From NCBI GenBank assembly GCA_025403435.1, contig CM046354.1, forward strand, positions 41,551,779-41,615,778: a DNA stretch of 64,000 nucleotides, written 5' to 3'. Both the position numbers and the translations under genes were made by a program. Origin of the DNA: Artocarpus heterophyllus (taxonomy: Eukaryota; Streptophyta; Magnoliopsida; Rosales; Moraceae). Shown here piece after piece: positions 36,501 through 47,906 of the stretch; within the stretch, counting starts at the first letter, position 1, and every line of letters starts with the position of its first letter. The notes below the pieces were generated by a model. The model was not told the DNA's origin. It did not search any database and was given only the letters and a program-made list of their open reading frames with translations.

Positions 36501-39500
36501 ATCCCTTTCTTTAGTTTTGATTAAATTAATCAAAAATAAAATTTCTTGTTATTTGTTGTCACAGGATCCAAGTTTTGTCAACTAGGATACTTAAGAAGGA
36601 TCAAGTAATGGAGTTAGCATGAAGATATGAAGATAACATGTAAAGAAAAAGAATAATGTTTTGGTTTATTTTAGAAATTTAGGGGGTGTTTGGTATTGAT
36701 TTTGATAAATCAAGTCCTTTCTCATTTTCAAAGACATCAAAAAAGGAAATAGTTTAAAAAATGTGTTTGGTTAAAATTTTGGTTCAAAACATTTCAAAAA
36801 CAATTTTAAAAAATCCACAAAAAACCTCTAAAATTGAAAACAAAAAAAAAAACCTTGTTTTCAACATTTTCTTACCCACTCTCTCACTCCCTCCCACGAT
36901 CTCCATCCTCTTTCATGTTTGAGACCTTACTAGAAAACTTGTCACCATCCTAGAGCCCCTAGCCATTCCTGGAGAACCCAACCTAGCGGCCCCAACTCCA
37001 ATTTAATGCCGGCAAGCCCCACCCATAGCCCAACACACCCGAAGCTCCCACGATCTCCCTTCCATTCCACGACCTCAACTCCTTTCGGCGAACCCGTCGC
37101 CATCCCAAGTGCCCCAACCCCCGCTGGCGAACCACAACCCAACAACCCCATCCTCACTGGTGAACCCAGCAACCAACCCAACCAGCGGTAGGCGACCCAA
37201 AGCCCAGCAACCCTACAAACCCATAATCACCGACGAACCCAACAACCAGCAATGCAGGCCTCTCCTCCGATGACTCTGAGATCCCTCACCCTAGCAACCC
37301 TCTGCTACAATGATGTAGGCTCCTCCTCCGACGCCCCCAAGCTCTCTCGTTCAAGCAAAGTTTTTTTGTCTAAAACTTTTTTAGCAAATTTTTTAGTTAC
37401 AATTAGTATTATTAATTAATATTAATTAGTATTTTAGACTTAAATATGGTTATATTTGCATTAATAATTTTTTATTAAAAATTTTTCTCTCAAAAACACA
37501 CTACCGTATATAACTAAACACAATTTCAAAAATAATCCCAGCACATTTCTCAAAATATTTTCATTTCTATTTTTTCAAAAAACAAAAACCGAAATAAAAA
37601 CACTACCAAACGGGGCCTTAGTTTTCAAATTGATGGAGTTTGGATTTTGTTTACTGTTTATTTTTATTAGACATAGATGATTATGTTTCTAAATTTTACA
37701 TTAACTTAAATGGAATTTGATTCAAGTGTAATAATGTTGCAACAGTTCTAAAACTCTTATCGAGTAAATGTTTAGGGTATGGGGATAGCTCCCCCGAATG
37801 GGATTCCCCAGCCCCGCCCCCACCTAAAATTAGGCTGATACAGGGGCAGACAAAGAATAGTAGGTATAAAGGTAGGGGGAAGCATACCCGTCCCGCCCTG
37901 TTGCCATCCCTACACAAAAGTGAATAGAATCTGGCTAGATTATACTGAATGCCTTATTATGGCTCCTGGCTGAATAGCTTAGACCAAATATTTTTAACAC
38001 CCATACACTGTTAAGAGAAGCAGCTCCATTCTCAAATATAAGAGCACTTTTAGAACCTTAAGGAAATAAGTAGCAACAATTTATAAGTAATAGCGTGACC
38101 ATTATCATTGCAAAAGATAGATTGTTTCACATAGTACAGAAACGCACGACATAAAGTGAAAACTAACAGACGAAAACAATCGCAACAAAAGACAACATCT
38201 CTTTGTTCTTTCTAAAGAACAAATTGTCCTCACAGCGATATATCGAAGTTAAAAGTCACAAACACATAGCAAAAGTACTGAAACTATTCAAATTAAACTC
38301 TTCCATATTCAACGTCGAACAACAAAATCATGCCAAAGACTATGACCAAAAAGAAACCAATTGAGCCAATGAACAAACAATGGCGCTAAAACAGCATTAT
38401 ACCAAAAGTGCAAACAGCAAACAAGTGCAAAAACGCTTCAAACAAGCCAAAACAATGAACGAACAAGAAACTGCTTCTTGTTCATTGATAATAAATGAGC
38501 CTTAATCAAAATTAATTGTTTTGTTTAAAGGATTGATCAAAATTATTCGCTACAAGGAACAGATAATCTCTACCCAATTACAAAGAGAAAACACTTAAAA
38601 TAAGACAAAGTAGAATCGTACTGTTCAATCGTAAAGATCAATTATTTGCCTAAAACTATATGAATCCATGATCAAATAAACAATGGCATTAGAGAAGGGG
38701 GAAAAAAAGAAAAAGAAGAAAAGAAAAACAAAACACACACACTGAAACTAAAATTAAAACTAAAAATTGTACCTTCTTAATCCTCTGAAAAGCATCAACA
38801 ACTGCCTGCCAATTCTCTGGCTCGGTCTCCACCACCTTCTTAAACTCCTTCCTCAAACCCTCTCTCTCTTCATGCCACTTTGAACGATACTCAACCTCAT
38901 CGTCACCTCCAATCCACCTCTCTCTCTCCTCCATTTTCCCCTTCAACCTCCTCCCATCGTCCAATTTTACAGTCAGAACCCTCCCGCGGAACTCCACGCC
39001 GTCGAACTCCACCGCCTTCATCGCCGACGTTGCTGCCGTCGAGCCTCCGTACAGCACGAACCCGAATCCTGCATTTCTCTCCGTGTTCTCGTGAGCCTTG
39101 ATCAGAATCAGGCTCTTTATCGGCCCGAATTGCCTGAAGAACTCGGCAACGTCGTTTTTCCTGATCCAGCTCGGGAGATTTCCCACGAAGATCTTCCCCT
39201 CTTGTCGGAACTCAACCCTCGGCAGCGAATCCCCATTCTTCTCCTCAATCTCCTTCTCCTCGGCTTCTGCGTCAGTTCCCCGGGAAATTTCTGGAGGATT
39301 CGGCGGAGAGAGCTTGCTGGTGAGCCAGAGCTTCTTGGTGAGAGAGTGAGAGCCATTTTCGTCGCTGCTTGGTTGACAGACTGATTTGAGAGGGTTTAAG
39401 GGGATTTTGGGGGAGGGAGAGGCGGAAGGCTTGAGGGTTTTGGGGCGGCGAAGTTTGCAGGAGAGGGGTAAGGAATTAATGGAGTTGTCGGAAGCCGGTG

Positions 39501-39642
39501 GCTGCGGGGATTGAGAATTTAGGGAGAGAGGAAGAAATTTTGGAACTTTGATGGCGGCTGATTGGTGTTTTCCGGTTACGAAGGAGGAGGATATAGCGTT
39601 GGTGGAATACTGTAGGGTGGCGAGAGAAACTTCCATTATCAT
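30510..39642 (-). CDS. PPR4: RRM-PPR protein PPR4 (chloroplast rps12 trans-splicing factor), ten exons
   Basis: Exons by plus coordinates, in transcript order: 39642-38773, 35735-35608, 34803-34663, 34244-34158, 33833-33680, 33236-33177, 33026-32598, 32316-32021, 31748-31619, 31040-30510. All introns begin GT and end AG, phases agree at every junction, and the total is 2826 nt, 941 residues plus stop. Residues 1-90 are Ser/Pro-rich with few acidic residues, like a plastid transit peptide. An RRM spans about 150-226 (RNP2 IFVGNL at 151, RNP1 NAGFGFVLY at 190). From about 291, sixteen P-class PPR units follow, then WSKCL and FPPDWS motifs and an Asp/Glu-rich tail. The RRM-plus-PPR architecture, length and repeat content match the PPR4 family (maize PPR4, Arabidopsis At5g04810), known to bind plastid rps12 intron 1 RNA and promote its trans-splicing. 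The start could be the first or third codon (MIMEV). Intron 1 is 3037 bp and carries transposons; no break was found in the coding sequence. Confidence 0.93.
35839..36330 (+). pseudogene. hAT transposase C-terminal fragment
   Basis: A frame open from 35836, with its first ATG at 35902, ends at 36330. It resembles the hAT C-terminal dimerisation domain: ELDYYFEDAVLPR, FDILAWWRTNG, ARDVLVVPISNVASESAFS and a final LICAQDWLW. The N-terminal BED zinc finger and the catalytic region are missing. It lies in intron 1 of PPR4 on the opposite strand. Whether the domain is still expressed cannot be told from the sequence; it is open but truncated. Confidence 0.88.
36682..37617. mobile_element. PIF/Harbinger-like MITE nested in the hAT remnant
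   Basis: Left end GGGGGTGTTTGGTATTG and right end (inverted) GGCCCCGTTTGGTAGTG form imperfect terminal inverted repeats of about 20 bp, flanked on both sides by TTA (36679-36681 and 37618-37620), the usual target duplication of this superfamily. It is 936 bp with no transposase. The middle (about 36900-37350) is C-rich and unlike its AT-rich ends, possibly captured sequence. Confidence 0.75.
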
Positions 39643-40092
39643 CTATCCGTATGCAGATTGCAGGGCTCATCGGTGGCGGTGGGTGGGGGAGATTTTGACG
39701 AAAGGGCAATTTTTTTTTTAAACCAAAAAAACACGTTTTGTTTAAGCAGATTAACTGTATCAGCTTTTTTTAAAAAAAATAAAAAAAAATAACTATAACA
39801 AAATAAAAAACATCAATAGAATAAAAAAGAAACTAAAACTATTTTAATATCTAAAAATCTTTTTTTATGTCAAAAATTGTCCCAAAAAAAAGATCATTTA
39901 TCAAAAAAAAAATTTCTTAGAAGGTCATTTTTAAAAATCCCTCCGTCGGTGGGGTGAGTATGCTGGGAGGCAAGGGGTAAGACTGACTTATCAAATTGTT
40001 GGTAAATAAAGCTTCGTTCGTTTTTGCCAGTTTTCTATTTTATTTTATTTTATCAATGTTCTTTTTCATTATTAACAATGACTATTGTTTCA
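39643..40092. other. 5' flank of PPR4
   Basis: Upstream region of the minus-strand gene; it should hold its promoter and 5' untranslated region. It is dominated by A/T homopolymers (39710-39930). No convincing TATA box or known element could be placed. Confidence 0.4.
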
Positions 40093-41230
40093 AGGGAGAT
40101 GCTATAAGACCCCTTGCAGTTAGATTTAACCCAACGGTTTAAAACATTCAATTTCATCTAACAATAATAATAATAATAATAGATCTCCTCTTACATAATC
40201 AAAATTAAATATAATACAAAATCTTACAAAATTACTAAAATAAAAAACTTCATCTTCCACAAAAACAACGTTGTTGAAGATAACCAAGAACGGAGCTTTC
40301 TTCAGATTGTCGTTGCTGCCTTATCGCTGTCACCCACAAACCCCCCTCCCCCTCACCCTAGAGCACCATCGCCCGCGACACCCTTCTCCCTCAGATCGTT
40401 GTTTCCCACGACCCCCCTACGTCGCCTTTGCCCGCGAGGATCTCTTGATGGGGTCGTGACCCATAGAATCTTGCAACTTCTCTTGCAAGCTCCATCCATG
40501 GTGAGCTCAGATTTTGAAGTCCTGCAGCGAAACGTGACTCAATCACGACCTGTTGCAAGAAGTAAAGGGACTACCTTACCCCAATGGCCCGCCACTCCTT
40601 ACTAAAGGAATGGGGTAAAGGCCGACCCTGTTACCGTTTTTGGAGTTTAAATCGAGTGTTTTCCTTGTTTCAAAGAGGAAAACCCACCAAATTTTAAAAA
40701 AAAAATCAATTTATTCGTCCAACTAGACCTTAATCTTACCATATCAAGCTGACGTCGGTCAAGTATAACATGCTAAGTAACTAAAGGCTAATAGAAGGTC
40801 CACCAAACTGCGATAGGTGGAAGAGCAGCAAATCGACTCACGGGTGGAGGAGCAGCAATGGCCGAGGAAAGGTCTTCCTTTGCCTCCCCTCGTAAAGTCC
40901 AACCCAGTTGTAACCTCTGTCATGTCATTATTCTGTCACATCTTCGACAACTCGTGACTGCACTTCCGTTTAGATCTAACTTCACCGACGGTGATGCCCA
41001 CCTACCAAGAGGTCGTCAGCGTCCATGGCTATTTCTTTGTTTTTAATTCAATTTTTTTTTTCCAATTTTTTTGTTTTGTTTTTTTTTGTGTTTGTTTTTT
41101 TTTTGTGTGTGTTTTTTTTTTAATTTGGTCTGAGCTTGTTTAATTTTAAACATCAGATGAAAATGATATGGTCAAAAAATGGGTCTTATGGTAAGACCTT
41201 TTTAGAGGGCCTTACCATAGTTTTGCCCTT
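40093..41230. mobile_element. possible TIR element of unknown class
   Basis: The left edge AAGGGAGATGCTATAAGACCCC and the inverted right edge AAGGGCAAAACTATGGTAAGGCCC share an AAGGG...CTAT..TAAGRCCC pattern. A short perfect hairpin GGTCTTA/TAAGACC stands near the right end. The interior is C-rich in places (40310-40600) without a credible gene. No clear target duplication was found. Confidence 0.3.
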
Positions 41231-42380
41231 ATTTTAATTGTTGAATTTATTTTTTATGGTCTGATCTATCAACAACTACATTAAAAATTTATAACACACG
41301 ACACAAAACCGTTTCTATTTTGGTACTTTTATTCATTAAACTTTTTGCATTTTTGTAATGTGGTCCTTAAACTTTTTTCTTATGGTAATTGAGTCCATAT
41401 TCTTTGTTAAGTGTCGTAATTAAGCCTTTAATCACAAACGTCAAAATTCAAACTTGAAATGATTATATGAGAAGCACATTACCCACTTAAAAGACCTACA
41501 TACTTCGTTTGCTTTTAACAAAAGTCAAATTGTTTAACTTCACTCCTAAGCAGAATGAAGAAAAGAAATTAAATTGTTGTTAATGATTTTTCAAACAATT
41601 TTGTTAAGCCCACATGTACATTTTAATTGTTGTAATGCTCAAAATTCTACTCTGGCTTTCCAAAGCCGTCATGTGCATCTCCTAAGATAATTTTCAGTCT
41701 CAAATTTAATCAGTGTTTGTGATTGGAGACTTAAAGCTAAGTTTAGGGACTCAATTTTTACACAAAAAAGTTTAAGACCACAGACACATGTGTGTGTGTG
41801 CGTATGTATACATATAATAGAAGGCCGTGCACAAAAAGCCCTAATTTTTTTTTTTTTTACTTTCAATTGTTAGATTAATTTTTCAAATGTCATATGTGTA
41901 TGTAAATTAAAAATTTAATGCATGATACATAATTGTGTCCAATCATAAATCGAATCGTTAAATAATTAATTCAACGATTAAAACAACATTTCTTATTAGT
42001 AAGGGAAAAAAGTTTCTACAGCCAAAATGATTTTATGAGATGGAAATTAGAAAATTATTTTATGGTGGGAACTATCTTTTTTCACTAGTAGTAGGAACAA
42101 TTATTTTTAGCTGTTTAATTAATTTTCAATGGCCTAATTTGTAAATGAGAACTGTTTTTTGTCGTATTCTATAAATTTTTAATAGGGATACTCATAGATT
42201 AACCTATTAAAAATTTAATGATTAAAACAATTGTTCCTATTGACAATAGAAATGGATATTTCCTCGAATAAACATTCATTACAAATTCATAGTCGAATTT
42301 ACACAAACTTTCGTTAATCTACATACCCTCATTTTCGCAAGCGAAGCTTGTCATGGCAAATCTTTGGGCATCACTTTTCT
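41231..42380. other. AT-rich intergenic sequence
   Basis: No gene or repeat edge is supported. A short (TG)n/(CA)n tract lies near 41785-41800. It ends at the TTTCT target site (42376-42380) of the solo LTR. Confidence 0.5.
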
Positions 42381-45300
42381 TGTGACGACCTGCCTTTTTG
42401 GGCAGTCACTTAACTTTCTTAAATATCGTTCTTAAACATTAATCTTACTTACTTAGTAAGAAAAATAATGAATTAAATTTTTTGTCCTTAAACATTCTTT
42501 AAAACGTACTTAAAAACTGTTGCGACCTCTGTCTCCATTCAAGTTGAGATCTTGCTCAACATTTGTCTTTAAACCCTTTTCAAATCGTTTCTTAAAACTT
42601 GTTAAGAAACATTTACTGAATCATTGATTTAAAACTTAACTTTGTAAGAAAATAAAACATTTCGTAAATTGTATTTTAAAATTTTGAAAATATTTCTTAA
42701 AACTGTAATTTTATTAATACTTTGAAAACACTATATTAAAAAGTGGAAAACCTTTTTTTGTGCAGCGGAAGCAAACTGTGGTAGTATCCATACCCAAATT
42801 CTCGCATCTGTCCTCCGCAGCACCCAGCTCTTCTAACGGGTCCTACTGGTCATCCATAAAACTTCCTACAGCATGAAGGAACTTTTTATGAGCTTACACT
42901 CAGTAAGTTCAAGCATAAACTCAAAAGCAATTAAAACATACTTTAATAACTTTTCTCATAAAAACCTTTCTCTTATAACATTTTTCATAAACGTTTTTCA
43001 TAAACATTTCTAAAAACGTTTTCATAAACGTTCTTCATAAACTTTTTTCTTCAAAACATAAAAATGTTTTTCATAAACACTTAACATAAAACATTTCTCA
43101 AAATGTTTTTCATAAGCATCTAATGTAAAACATCTCTCAAAATGTCTTTCATAACATAACATATAAATATTTCATAAAAAGGAATTTAAGCAAAATCAAA
43201 ATGCATGATTCTATTTATGCTCAATTATAAACTTTCATTTATGAGTGTCTTATAAACATTTTTTTTACTTTAATTTTCTATCTTTGTCTCTTAACTTTCC
43301 TTATCTTACTTTAACTTTTCATCATTTGTTCCTTAACTTTTCTTATCTTATTTTAACATTCGTACCAACATCATTAATCATGAGATCATAAACATTATGC
43401 TTTTCTTGTGGAAGACTTGAGACCATCGAACACCAAGGTCATATACCTCACATCTAGGAGGTCAACTTTAATTTTACTTTTAGTACCTCACAAAAAGGAG
43501 GTTGGTACGACACTTTCTTTTATCGTCTGTGCTTTACCTTTTTTTTAACGTTAATAAGCATAACAAATGCTAACACATCATATGCAAACACTATTGCAAA
43601 TCATATCTTATACTTTAAAACCTATTGCATAACAAATGCAATTTACTGCATAACAAATACAACATAAAACGCAAACACATTTTGTAAATCATAACTTGTA
43701 CTCTTAAACTTATTCCATAACAAATGCAACATAAAACTTATAACTTATACTATAAACAATATGCATTAATAAAATGCAAAACATACTTTAAACATAATTA
43801 TTGCAATTACATTTACTTGTTCTTCAAAAACTGTATGCATATTATATGCAATCATGCTTTAAAAATACGTTGCAAATCATGATTTAAACTTTAAAACCTT
43901 TTGCATAACAAATGCAAACATTCTTTTAAATCAACTTGCTTAACAATTGCAAACACATTTACAAACATGTACATAAATATTTAAAAATCATTTACTTCAT
44001 GCTGTAGGTAAGGTTCGAAACTTACCTAGACTTAACTCTAACGTTCTCTATTCCATTCCTTTTCCTTTCATTAGTCGGCTTCTATGTCCTGATTATACGA
44101 CAACCGACTTATTAGTTAACTTTTCTTATCATCAATCTACTCACTTGATGATATAACTTAAACATTAAACATTCATTCCTTTTTGATAACTTGGTATACT
44201 ATTGGTTTACCCTTTTCTTTACTTAATTTTGTAACCCTACGGGTTACCTTTCCCTTTGCTTAATTATATAACCACCAGGTTACCATTCTTTCTACTTAGC
44301 TCGACAACCCATCGGGTTATCTCATTCTTTACTTGACTTTGTAACCTACTGAATTACCTTTGTTCTTAAGTGTCCCTTTGTTAAATCCCCTGTCTCATGT
44401 GATGGTTTCATTACCAAACATATTATGGAACATTTTCTATCTAAGAACGTTATGTTAATTCAGAGTGTTTGACTCCATTCTAGCCGTTTCCTCAAAAATG
44501 AAGATTTTACCCTTAACGGATTTTTCGTCAACTTTGTAACTCTATAAAACCCATTACTTAATTTTAATATTTCATTACTTACATATTACTGAATAATTGC
44601 CACTAAGAAACGTTTCCCGACATCGATTGTTTCGAGTCTGTTTTGGACATTTTCTTAATATTTTTCTTTCATTCCTTGCCTAAACTTTAAATTCTTTAAA
44701 ATTTAGCATCTATGATCACTCACTGCCTACAGCAGTGCAGGAAACCAACCTTTCCTAGTGAAAACCTAGTTTTCACACAATTTTACGATTTTGGCTAAAA
44801 TTACAAAAATATTTACATTTTTGCCATCATAACCAAAAATAATCTTTTTAAATCATTAGTCCCCATTTTTCAATAGGATCAAATTTTCTTAAAGTACCTT
44901 CCCCACATTCCTCTTGTAAAAGGACATTTTTGCCCCTTAAAGATTTTTTTTTCTAACTTTAACAAATTTTGTAAAATTCATAACTCTTAAACTGAGCAAA
45001 ATTTTAAGAAAATATCTATGCTATCCTAACAGTTTCGATGAGTTCTACAACTTTTGTGTTGTAACTTTTTTAAAATTTCAATATTTAGGGGGACTTTTTG
45101 GCTGATTTTTAAATCTACTAAGACTTATAAAACATTGCAATTTAGTCCCTTTAGGAATTTCATCAAAACCTTTACTTTCTTCTTTCCATCATCATCACTA
45201 TCAACATATAACATAAAATAATCATGCCATATTGTCTATATTATATGCCATGGCTTAAACATTTCATCAAACACTTTGAATGCATATAAAAAATACAAAC

Positions 45301-45608
45301 TTTAATAAAGCTTATGGGACTAGAATTTTACCAATCATTCCTAAGTGCTTGTCCTCACTTTTAGCACTTGAAAGCTTCTAAATTCTCTTGACATCAAGCC
45401 CATACCACACCATAAAAATCCATCAAAAACTTGAACAAAAACCCTAGATACAATAGGGAAAAGTTTTTAGTTTTACCTTAAAACTCCTCAATTTTCATCC
45501 CCTTCACTTGTTCTTGCTTTTCTACATGATTTGGAGGCTTATGTATTAAGAAAAATCTTGAGAGGATTTCATGGGAGGGGTGGTTTCCATAAGAAGGAAA
45601 TTAAGCAA

Positions 45609-45618
45609 TTTTTTCTTC

Positions 45619-45649
<31 letters not shown>

Positions 45650-45676
45650 TCCTTTCCTTTCCTTTCCTTTCCTTCC
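45609..45676. repeat. (CTTT)n and (CCTTT)n microsatellite
   Basis: Seven to eight CTTT units followed by several TTTCC-type units. The long Phe/Ser-rich frames over it are low-complexity artefacts. Confidence 0.9.
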
Positions 45677-45939
45677 TTCTTTTACATTTCTCTCTCTTCT
45701 TCTTCTTTTTTCTTGCACGTTGGAGACCAACATTTGGTCTCTTATATCATAAATTGTTTCACTTTTTTTTTCCTTTTTCTTCTTCTTTTTTTTTTTTTTA
45801 CAAAAAGTGGTGGTGAGTCATCTTAGTCATCAATTAGGTTATTTTGGGTGGCCAAATGTGATTAGGCCACATTTTATGGTGTGGTGGCCCAATCAAAATC
45901 CATTGAGTGTCCACCAAACTTTTTACGCAGTCCAAGTTT

Positions 45940-46370
45940 ATACTGATAGTATTTTTTCTATACTGTCAGTATTCTTTTTCATACAATTCATGAGGTCCCA
46001 TAATCTCCCATACTTATTTTCATCCATCACATAATATAATTCCAATATTATCTAACTTCATACTGTCTAAATTTATATTGACAATATTTTTTTATACTGC
46101 TGGTATATTTTTTATATTGCTACAACATTTCTTAATCATCCATATTCTCCAAACAGTATTATTCTTGCACTACTTTAACTTAAACAGTCTAATTTTTATA
46201 CTACTTAACCTTTAAACAGTCCAATTCCTACACTGTATTACTTTTACACGTAATTTTTATACTGTAAACTTTATTAGTGTATTTTTTTATACTATATTAT
46301 TCTAATACTGTATAATTTTTGTATTATTATACAGTATTTTTCTTCTTAAACTGTATTTTGTCTTAACATA
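45940..46370. repeat. degenerate TATACTGT/ACAGTAT motif cluster in the solo LTR
   Basis: Matches or one-mismatch forms of TATACTGT recur more than ten times (for example TATACTGATAG, TATACTGTCAG, CATACTGTC, TATACTGC, TATACTGTAA, AATACTGTA, ACAGTATT). They are spread over about 430 bp at the start of the LTR in its sense orientation. The spacing is irregular. Confidence 0.6.
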
Positions 46371-46420
46371 ATCTTTAAATTATTGCATTTTTAATGTATT
46401 GAAAATACTCAACTGTTACA

Positions 46421-46977
46421 TTTCTCTCCTAGCCATGATCTCCTCCTCGAGACAAATTATGGTGTGATCTTCATCGGCTTCCTTTGGCAGCGAATCTCAT
46501 TGCGATTTTCATGCAGTTCCAAAGCTAGAGGCTTATGATTTTTGAAATCTAGGGATTAAGGTTTTTATTTGGGATTTATTTCAATTTGGGAATTTGTTTG
46601 GATAAATATTTTGTTTTACACTTCTACTATACATTTTTGTGGAAGGTCATTGCACATGTTTTGTGCTTCAGGCACCAGAATAGGAAGCAAATATATTGGC
46701 ACCAATCGGTTGGGTAGTAGGAAATGTTTCCTTTCATGAATACTATAATTCATGCCTTTTAGTGCATGCTATCGTTTCACACAATTTGTCGTCTATGTAC
46801 GTAAGGGTTCTCACATCCTTTTTCATCCTTTTATATTTTGTGATTTCAATTTTTAAAATCATGTTACTAATAATTAATATAGTTGATGATGAGAAGTTTA
46901 GATTAAACACCATTGTTGCATCCTTCTACAACTTTGGGTTCATTATCGAGTACAATATTTTGTCAGCAAAACTATAA
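46421..46977. other. unclassified spacer between two LTRs
   Basis: A 557-bp stretch between the solo LTR and the next gypsy LTR. One 93-codon frame (46696-46977) has no recognisable domain and ends at the LTR edge; I do not call it a gene. Confidence 0.45.
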
Positions 46978-47783
46978 TGTAACACCCAGAAGATTTAATT
47001 AGGGATAATTGGCGTTAAATGGTGGATTAGTATGCTTTAATGTGAACTTGAACTTAATTTAAGTATTTTGTAATATTTTAAATTTATTCCATCTTGATTA
47101 TTTCTATGTGTTATTTTGAATTTTGAAACAAAACAATTTGTCAAATGCCCAATGTGTCCCAACTATCAAACCTTGTACTGGAAACACGGTTTTGCTTCTC
47201 TCACTTTTCTATTTATTTCCTTCTCACCCTCACTCTCCCTCACGTTCTCTCTCTCTTCATTCCCTCTCTCCCATGCTGTTCTCTCTCTCCTCTCCTCCTC
47301 TTGCTTTGATTTCAAAAATTTTGGGTTTGAGGCTTGATTCTCAGTTGGATTGGGAGGTGAGGAACACAATTTGGACCCCATAAACATGATTTTTGAGCTT
47401 TGATTCGAGGTTTGTTTCCTTAAATTTCAAACTTTTAAATTTTGTCCCAAATCTTTCAATCTCTTTCAAATGTTATGATTTGAGTTTCATAGGCTTAGGA
47501 AAACCTCGAATCTAAGTTGGTAGGACTGAGATCATTCAAAATCTAGACTTGATTTCATGAGATTTGGATTAAATCAAGTTTTTCCTTTTTTCTCCATTTT
47601 TGGATTTCTTAAAAATTCCTATGAAAATCTTGTTTGAATGTGTTTAAATGTATCCTACTATGCTTGTTTATCATCTATGATCATTATATATGCTCTGAGA
47701 CTTGGAAAAAACAGGTTTTAATTTGATTTTGGTTTTGGGGAGGCCGAGAATCAAAGCCTCAAACCTCCCATGATTTTCTAGTT

Positions 47784-47906
47784 CGACAGGCGAGATTCGT
47801 AGGTTTGGCAGGCCGGATTCATCTGGTCGGCATGCCGAACCTTGGAAGGTTTGGCAGGTCGTTACTGGTTGGTCGGTAAGCCGAATATGGAGTTCGGTAG
47901 GCCGGA
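47784..47906. repeat. palindromic array in the second gypsy family LTR (6 units)
   Basis: Units of CGGCAGGCCG type begin at 47784, 47806, 47828, 47852, 47874 and 47895, with spacings of 22, 22, 24, 22 and 21 bp. Confidence 0.85.

Larger units (their letters stand above)
35839..37912 (+). mobile_element. 5'-truncated hAT transposon in PPR4 intron 1
   Basis: The right end TTGCCATCCCTA (37901-37912) is the inverted form of the TAGGGATGGCAA terminus seen in many plant hAT elements, preceded by a CCCCGCC-rich subterminal region (37785-37900). The transposase fragment at 35839-36330 points toward that end. The left terminus is missing, so the target duplication cannot be checked. A second element (36682-37617) is nested inside. 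Confidence 0.65.
42381..46420 (-). repeat. solo LTR, 4.04 kb, with 5-bp target duplication
   Basis: Starts TGTGACGACC and ends CTGTTACA on the plus strand, flanked by TTTCT on both sides (42376-42380 and 46421-46425). The sense is minus (the reverse complement runs TGTAACAG ... GGTCGTCACA). It shares blocks with the solo LTR at 26392-29677, for example near 43400-43515, but the parts near 45500-46400 differ. It lacks internal retroelement sequence. A microsatellite at about 45609-45676 and an array of TATACTGT-like motifs at about 45940-46370 lie in its sense-upstream end. Confidence 0.88.

Noticed and set aside
36942..37191. Gly/Pro-rich frames on both strands in the MITE core
   Set aside because: Low-complexity translation of a C-rich repeat, with no domain or splice support.
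38880..39384. Plus-strand frames opposite PPR4 exon 1
   Set aside because: They are antisense shadows of a well-supported exon with RRM motifs; composition-driven.
40271..41046. Small plus-strand frames upstream of PPR4
   Set aside because: Short, no recognised domain, biased composition, inside a possible repeat.
45531..45816. Phe/Ser/Leu-rich frames
   Set aside because: They are translations of the CTTT microsatellite inside a solo LTR.
45940..46370. Match of the TATACTGT cluster to the anti-silencing motif YAGTATTAY of VANDAL transposons
   Set aside because: A single nine-base match (near 46146) is expected by chance in AT-rich DNA, and the element here is an LTR, not a Mutator-like transposon.
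46696..46977. 93-codon frame beside the gypsy LTR
   Set aside because: Hydrophobic AT-driven translation ending at the LTR edge, with no domain or promoter support.
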